A stretch of 64,000 nt of DNA from Novosphingobium sp. ERN07 (GTDB lineage Bacteria; Pseudomonadota; Alphaproteobacteria; Sphingomonadales; Sphingomonadaceae): assembly GCF_012641335.1 (NCBI RefSeq), contig NZ_JABAID010000003.1, positions 124,001 through 188,000 on the forward strand. Direction: 5' to 3'. Position numbers and translations under genes: made by a program. Shown here piece by piece: positions 59,697-64,000 of the stretch. Positions within the stretch are counted from its first letter, which is position 1. Each line of letters starts with the position of its first letter. The notes below the pieces were generated by a model. The model ran no database searches. It was not told the DNA's origin and worked only from the letters and a program-made list of their open reading frames with translations.

Positions 59697-60901
59697 AGGT
59701 TCTTCTCCCGGGCAAGAAGGGCAGGGTCGGTCAGCCAGCGTTCCATCGTGTCTTGGGCGACATCGCCCACGCAGGTCTGTTCACGCCCGTTCAAAAGCGC
59801 TTCGGCGACGCTGGCGGCAATGCGCGCAGGCGCAACCTTCGGCGGCGGTACGGCCTGATGATCAGCATCGTCGACCGGGCCGGTGAACACCGACATGACG
59901 CGAACGCCAGCGCCGCGCATCTCATGGCGGAGCGATTGCAGCAGGGAATGGCGCGCAGCCTCGGCCGCAGCGAAACCGGCCTGCGCAGCATCTCCGACCA
60001 GTGCTGCCGAAGACAGCACATCGACAAAGGCGCCGTTCGGCCTGCCTGCCAGCATCGGAGCGAAGGTGCTGGCGAGGCGCGACAGGCCCATGGCCGAAAC
60101 TTCGAACGCCCTTCGCTGTTCGACGAAACCGGGATTGGCGCTGACGCCCCCGGCGCGGACATGGCGTGCGGTGTTCACCACGATATCGAGCGGACCGCCG
60201 ATCCGGCTGGCCGCTTCGGCAACGGATGTCGCATCGGTAACGTCAAGCGCGATGGCCTGCACCCCGTCGAGCGTAAGCACGGCATCGGTAGCATCCGATG
60301 CCAGCGCAGGGCCGGGCAGACCTGCCACGACCAGTTCGGCACCCTTCGCGTGCAGTTCCTTCACCATGGCTCTGCCGACGGCATTGCGTGCATCGCTGAC
60401 CAGCACGATGCGGCCTTCGATCGGCACGATGAATTCGCGCCACTGCGGATCGCTCATCAGATCGGTGTCTCCTGCGGGTACGGCGAAAAGCGCGGCGTTG
60501 CCGCCCCGGTCGATCATCATGCGCACGTCTGCGCGGTCGTCGGGATGCAAGGCAGCATGAAGGTGGACCAGGGCGACAGGCCCGGCATCAAGCAGGACCT
60601 TGCCCATGCGCCAGGGCATGTGTTCGCGAAAATAGAGGTCGGTCGAAACGCGGATGGTCGTCTCGCACAGCACCTTCGCGCCACTGGGCTGGTCTGTCCA
60701 GGCGAGTTCCCCCCAGCACAGCGGGCAGGCATTGCGCGGCGGGTGGGTTGCGGTCCCGCATTCGGTGCAGGCCTGCAACGCAAAGCGTCCCTGGGCCGCA
60801 CGGGCAGACAGCGCATGCATCGCGCGGCTCCGCAGCCCCGATGGCACATGCCGCAGCTTCTTGCGGGCAAGCGGATCGCGTCTCTCGCGAGCGGCGGTCA
60901 T
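59693..60901 (-). CDS. Zinc-ribbon/OB-fold (DUF35) protein fused to a degenerate SDR domain
   Basis: 402 residues. The N-terminal ~150 residues are a DUF35/OB-fold module with a four-Cys zinc ribbon: Cys45, Cys48, Cys59 and Cys62 (ACTECG, ACPLCWGE). These act as partners of thiolase-like proteins, as in ChsH2-Ltp2 or acyl-CoA carriers. The C-terminal ~240 residues are SDR-like (IVLVSDARNAVGRAMVKEL), but the glycine motif is degraded and the YxxxK position reads Phe310...Glu314 (GFAAAEAAR), so dehydrogenase activity is unlikely. It overlaps the thiolase gene by 4 bases, supporting a complex. Confidence 0.85.
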   Translation of the reverse strand: MTAARERRDPLARKKLRHVPSGLRSRAMHALSARAAQGRFALQACTECGTATHPPRNACPLCWGELAWTDQPSGAKVLCETTIRVSTDLYFREHMPWRMGKVLLDAGPVALVHLHAALHPDDRADVRMMIDRGGNAALFAVPAGDTDLMSDPQWREFIVPIEGRIVLVSDARNAVGRAMVKELHAKGAELVVAGLPGPALASDATDAVLTLDGVQAIALDVTDATSVAEAASRIGGPLDIVVNTARHVRAGGVSANPGFVEQRRAFEVSAMGLSRLASTFAPMLAGRPNGAFVDVLSSAALVGDAAQAGFAAAEAARHSLLQSLRHEMRGAGVRVMSVFTGPVDDADHQAVPPPKVAPARIAASVAEALLNGREQTCVGDVAQDTMERWLTDPALLAREKNL

Positions 60902-62070
60902 GGCAGAGCCTCCAGCAATGCCGCGGCCGTGCAGACACCGCGATCGTAATTCACGAGGCCAAAGCCGGATATCGCCGCGATGCTGGCGGCGGGTACCTGA
61001 TCGCCCAGCGGCATGTGCAGGATCTGGCGCAAGCCTTCGGTCACGTTTTGGAACCCGCCGGCTGCGCCCGCCTGGCCGGCGGAAAGCTGGCCGCCATTGG
61101 TGTTGAGCGGCAGGTCGCGATCGATCGTGAATTCATTGGCGCGGATGAACTCACCCACCTTGCCCTTGTTGCAGAAGCCAAGGTCCTCGATCTGCATGGC
61201 CACGATCACCGGGTAATCGTCGTAGACCTGCAGGGTATCGACTTCTGCTGGCGTTATCCGGGCGGTCTGCCAAAAGCCCTCGATGTCCATGGCCCAACCG
61301 CCGCGAAGCTGGACCGGATCTTCCGGGAAGGCATTGTGCCGTTCGATCGTGGCGAGGATCTGCGCCATCTTCAGGCCCAAGGCTTCGGCACGTTCGGGCG
61401 TGGTGACGATGAATGCCTCCGCCCCGGCACAGGGCATCACGCAATCGAACAGGTGGACCGGATCGGCAATCGGACGGGCCGCCATGTAGGCATCGAGCGT
61501 CAACGGCTTGCGCTGCAGGGCGAGCGGGTTCGATCCGGCATTGGCGCGCTGGGCAACGCACAGCTTGCCGAAGTCTTCGCGCGTCACTCCATATTCGCGC
61601 ATGTAGGCGTCGGTTATCAGGGCAAAGGTGGCGTTCGGGCCACCGAAGCCATAAGGGTAGACCGCGTCCTGCGAAAAGCGGGAGAACCCGGCCAGGCTGT
61701 GCCGGAAGCTGTCGATCTGGTTCGTGTCCGCTGCCAGGCAGACGACCAGTTCGGCATCGCCGCATTGCACGGCACGGGCGGCACGGCGCAGGGCCATCAC
61801 GCCGCTGGCGCCCCCGGTCGGGATATGGTCGAGCCAGCGCGGAGTCAGTCCCAGATGCTGGGTCATGCCCACGGCAGTATCGGGGCCGCAGGAGAAGCTT
61901 GAAAAGCAGAACCCATCGATGTCTGTTGGGCGCAGGCCCGCCGTCTGTCGCAGCAACCGCAAGGCACGGCCCGCCCACCAGTGTGCAGGCTCAGCCGAAA
62001 ATCGCTTATACGGCACCGTAATCGGAGCGCAGACGGCGACGCCGGTGTAGGGGGCCTGGGCCCTGCTCAT
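60898..62070 (-). CDS. Thiolase-like (Ltp/SCP-x type) protein lacking thiolase catalytic residues
   Basis: 390 residues in the SCP-x/lipid-transfer thiolase branch. The usual nucleophile Cys region reads HIPTGGASGVMALRR, with no Cys, and the GHP His region reads NGGQLSAGQAGAAGG, with Gln at the His position. Conventional thiolytic activity is therefore unlikely. TLQVYDDYPVIVAMQIEDLG has the Tyr-containing stretch used by Ltp2-type retro-aldolases that cut steroid side chains. With the DUF35 partner next to it, an aldol-cleavage or CoA side-chain-shortening role is suggested (inference). It overlaps the ligase gene by 4 bases. Confidence 0.85.
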   Translation of the reverse strand: MSRAQAPYTGVAVCAPITVPYKRFSAEPAHWWAGRALRLLRQTAGLRPTDIDGFCFSSFSCGPDTAVGMTQHLGLTPRWLDHIPTGGASGVMALRRAARAVQCGDAELVVCLAADTNQIDSFRHSLAGFSRFSQDAVYPYGFGGPNATFALITDAYMREYGVTREDFGKLCVAQRANAGSNPLALQRKPLTLDAYMAARPIADPVHLFDCVMPCAGAEAFIVTTPERAEALGLKMAQILATIERHNAFPEDPVQLRGGWAMDIEGFWQTARITPAEVDTLQVYDDYPVIVAMQIEDLGFCNKGKVGEFIRANEFTIDRDLPLNTNGGQLSAGQAGAAGGFQNVTEGLRQILHMPLGDQVPAASIAAISGFGLVNYDRGVCTAAALLEALP

Positions 62071-63701
62071 GGCTGCCGCTTCTTGAGCGCGCGGGTATCG
62101 TGCAACTCGCCCCGCTCCATTTTCTCGGCGACGACCGTTTTCAGCGCGGCGCGCAGGATCTTCTCGGTGGGCGTGCGCGGCAGTTCGCTGACGAAGCCAA
62201 GCCAGCCGGGCGCCTTGTAATAGGCCATCTGGCCCAGCGCCCAGCGCACGATGTCGCTTGCCGTTTCGGCGGGGTTTTCAGCATCGTTGCTCACGACGAG
62301 TGCGGCAACCTCATCGCCCCGAACGGGATCGGGCGTAGCGGCGACGGCAACTTCGCGGATGCCGGGGTGACGGGCGAGGATGGCTTCGACCTCGACCGCG
62401 GCGATGTTCTCGCCCGAGCGACGGATGACGTTCTTTTTCCGGTCGACGAAGTGAAGGTCGCCTTCGGGATCGCGCAGGACGATGTCACCGGTGTGGAACC
62501 AGCCGCCGTCCCACGCTTCGGCAGTGGCTTCGGGATTCTTGAGATATTCGGTGAAGAAGCCATAGCGGGCGTTGTCACCGGCGCGGCGAACAAGAAGCTC
62601 GCCCGGCGCATCATGGCCGACGTCGTTGCCTGCATCATCGACGATGCGGATTTCGAGCTGAGGGCCGGGGCGACCGAAGCAGCTCGTGCCGACCTTGCGC
62701 GGTTCGTTGTGGGCGCTGATCACGCCACCGCTGCCGGTTTCGGTCATCGCCCATGCCTCGATCAGCGGAAAGCCGAAACGCGCCTCGAAAGGTGCGTGCA
62801 GGTCGCGCGGTGAGCCAGCGCCAAAGCCGAAGCGCACCGAGTGCTTGCGATCGTCGTCGCTTGCCGGGGTGCTCATCAGCATCGCGGGCATAACGCCAAG
62901 GTAGTGGAGGCTGGTTGCGCCGCTGTCGCGCACAGATTGCCACCACGTGCGGGGGTGGAAGCGATCAAGGATGGTAAGGCATCCGCCCACGGTGATCATC
63001 GCCATGACCGAAACCGAAAGCGCGTTCATGTGGAAGACGGGCAGGGGCGTAAGCATCCTCTCCTCGCCTTCGACCAGCGTTATCAGTCCGCCCGTATCGC
63101 GATACCAGTCACCCGAATGCAGGAAGTACTCGTTCGAAAGCACGCAGCCCTTCGGGCTTCCCGTGGTGCCTGACGTGTAAAGCAGCGCAGCTTCCGATGC
63201 TGGGCCGAGACCCGCATTGGCCATGGCAGCTCCATGCAGTGCCGGAACCGCTTCGTCTGGCGTGATGCAGTGGATCGGGCACCCGCCGGCATTCGCTGCG
63301 GCCGATAGTTCGGCGCGCCGAGCGGGCGTCACGAAGGCAAGCGCCATTTCGGAATGGGAGACAAGATATTCCAGTTCCGCAGCGCGCAGATCGGGATTGA
63401 TCGGAACGATCGAGGCACCGAGGCTGTTGGCGGCGAGGAAAATCTCGAGAAAGACTGGGCGGTTTTCGAGCAGCAGGCCGATGCGTGTGCCCTTGCCGAC
63501 ATTGGCCGCGGCAAGCGCCGAGCGACGCAGCGCGGCAGCTTCGTACATTGCGGCATAAGTGATCTCGCCCGCCGCGATGCCATAGATCGCAGCTGTTTCG
63601 GGCAGGACGTTCAGAAACGGCTGGGCGGGATAGCGCGCTGCAGTGGCAGCAAAGCGCGAGAATACGGTTTCGCCCGGTCCATTCCGGTCTTGCAGACTCA
63701 C
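62067..63701 (-). CDS. AMP-forming acyl-CoA ligase
   Basis: 544 residues from GTG 63701 after GAGAGTGAGG. ANL-superfamily motifs: the P-loop-like YTSGTTGSPKGCVLSN, AWAMTETGSGG, the hinge WFHTGDIVLRDPEG and FVDRKKNVIRRSGENIAAVE, and a late PRTPTEKILR with the catalytic Lys. It would activate a carboxylic acid to its CoA thioester for the thiolase-like/DUF35 proteins downstream in the operon. It resembles long-chain, cyclohexanecarboxylate or steroid side-chain acid ligases. Expression is probably controlled by the MarR protein just upstream. Confidence 0.9.
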   Translation of the reverse strand: MSLQDRNGPGETVFSRFAATAARYPAQPFLNVLPETAAIYGIAAGEITYAAMYEAAALRRSALAAANVGKGTRIGLLLENRPVFLEIFLAANSLGASIVPINPDLRAAELEYLVSHSEMALAFVTPARRAELSAAANAGGCPIHCITPDEAVPALHGAAMANAGLGPASEAALLYTSGTTGSPKGCVLSNEYFLHSGDWYRDTGGLITLVEGEERMLTPLPVFHMNALSVSVMAMITVGGCLTILDRFHPRTWWQSVRDSGATSLHYLGVMPAMLMSTPASDDDRKHSVRFGFGAGSPRDLHAPFEARFGFPLIEAWAMTETGSGGVISAHNEPRKVGTSCFGRPGPQLEIRIVDDAGNDVGHDAPGELLVRRAGDNARYGFFTEYLKNPEATAEAWDGGWFHTGDIVLRDPEGDLHFVDRKKNVIRRSGENIAAVEVEAILARHPGIREVAVAATPDPVRGDEVAALVVSNDAENPAETASDIVRWALGQMAYYKAPGWLGFVSELPRTPTEKILRAALKTVVAEKMERGELHDTRALKKRQP

Positions 63702-63793
63702 GCCTCACTCTCCCGATAAATATCTATATGCATAAATTGAGCTATAAAGTAAATTTCGTCAAGTGATCCCGTCATGCGCTTCGGAGGCTTTTG
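63702..63793 (-). promoter_or_regulatory. AT-rich control region between MarR gene and CoA-ligase operon
   Basis: This 92-base gap is far more AT-rich than its surroundings between about 63715 and 63760 and contains the 8-bp palindrome TATGCATA at 63727-63734 with flanking TAT/ATA sequences. Such AT-rich palindromes are typical MarR operators and promoter boxes. The call rests on composition and position. Confidence 0.45.
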
Positions 63794-64000
63794 TCAGGGG
63801 CGCAGGTTTGCTGTCATGGCCATCAGCACGCGCCGGGTCGTGGCCAGATCCTCTTCGCAAATCCCTTTGCAGACAAGGGCATTGAACAGTTCCATCTCGG
63901 GCCAGCAATCCAGCAGCAGCTTGCGCCCGGCTTGCGTCAGCACCACTTCGCGGCGGCGGAGATCATTGTCCGGGGTGTGGCGTTCGACCAGTCCGGCCAC
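63794..64000 (-). CDS. MarR-family regulator, 5' end outside window
   Basis: Only the last 68 residues are visible. LVERHTPDNDLRRREVVLTQ and AGRKLL form the wing of the MarR winged HTH (DxRxxxxxLTxxG), followed by a C-terminal dimerisation helix. Full-length members are about 140-160 residues, so about half is missing. It lies upstream of the CoA-ligase operon on the same strand. MarR proteins of this kind often sense CoA thioesters or aromatic acids; the ligand here is unknown. Confidence 0.8.
   Translation of the reverse strand: MAGLVERHTPDNDLRRREVVLTQAGRKLLLDCWPEMELFNALVCKGICEEDLATTRRVLMAMTANLRP

Noticed and set aside
1..64000. tRNA, rRNA, CRISPR arrays, insertion sequences, integrases or phage genes
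   Set aside because: None was seen. Regularly spaced repeats, transposase motifs and tRNA-like cloverleaf sequences were looked for by eye without success; a covariance-model search would be needed to exclude a small RNA.

Overview
The window is high-GC DNA (roughly 62-65 % by eye), densely coding on both strands. It carries five TonB-dependent outer-membrane receptors (TBDRs), each beside catabolic enzymes, several GTG starts, many ATGA-type overlaps, and transcription factors of the AraC, LuxR, LysR, TetR and MarR types. This is the style of a sphingomonad alphaproteobacterium (Novosphingobium/Sphingobium/Sphingomonas), but no marker gene is present, so that placement is inference. I see no rRNA, tRNA, CRISPR array, transposase, integrase or phage gene. 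It reads as a catabolic island.

Layout. (1) 1-6.2 kb: end of a ring-hydroxylating dioxygenase beta subunit, an AraC regulator, an aldehyde dehydrogenase (ALDH), an acyl-CoA-dehydrogenase-like flavin oxygenase, a small conserved-looking protein, an SDR and a flavin reductase. The gene set resembles indole-3-acetate (iac) clusters. (2) 6.2-10.2 kb, minus strand: a TBDR and an exported YtcJ-like amidohydrolase. (3) 10.3-21.2 kb: a LuxR-type regulator, two paralogous flavin oxygenases around an amidase, an APH-fold kinase, a TBDR, a class-III PLP enzyme of the phospholyase type and an azoreductase. GTTATCA-N-TGATAAC palindromes lie before the regulator, the first oxygenase and the TBDR, suggesting a local regulon. 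(4) 21.3-29.9 kb: TetR, a TBDR, a fourth flavin oxygenase, LysR, an omega-aminotransferase and an MFS transporter.

(5) 30-41.3 kb: a minus-strand SDR and a hydratase-like protein diverge from a ten-gene plus-strand operon: ALDH, a seven-bladed Asp-box propeller, a VOC protein, an AA_synth/DUF1185 protein, an alpha/beta hydrolase, a ThDP enzyme, a second SDR, cytochrome b561, a semialdehyde-type dehydrogenase and a carboxymuconolactone-decarboxylase-family protein. Both SDRs have lost the Ser-Tyr-Lys active site in the same way. I cannot assign a substrate; this is the best candidate for an undescribed pathway. (6) 41.5-50.7 kb: two further TBDR loci, one with a PepSY membrane protein and one with HupE/UreJ, a membrane-anchored protein, a lipoprotein-like c-type cytochrome and two paralogous four-helix membrane proteins.

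(7) 50.7-58.8 kb: an AraC regulator, an ornithine-cyclodeaminase-fold protein, RidA, a DAO-type flavoprotein, a DMT exporter, ALDH and an amino-acid/amine permease, together an amine-oxidation module. (8) 58.9-64 kb, minus strand: MarR (partial), a CoA ligase, a thiolase-like protein without thiolase catalytic residues, a zinc-ribbon/OB-SDR fusion and a cyclase-family hydrolase, a CoA-dependent side-chain degradation module.
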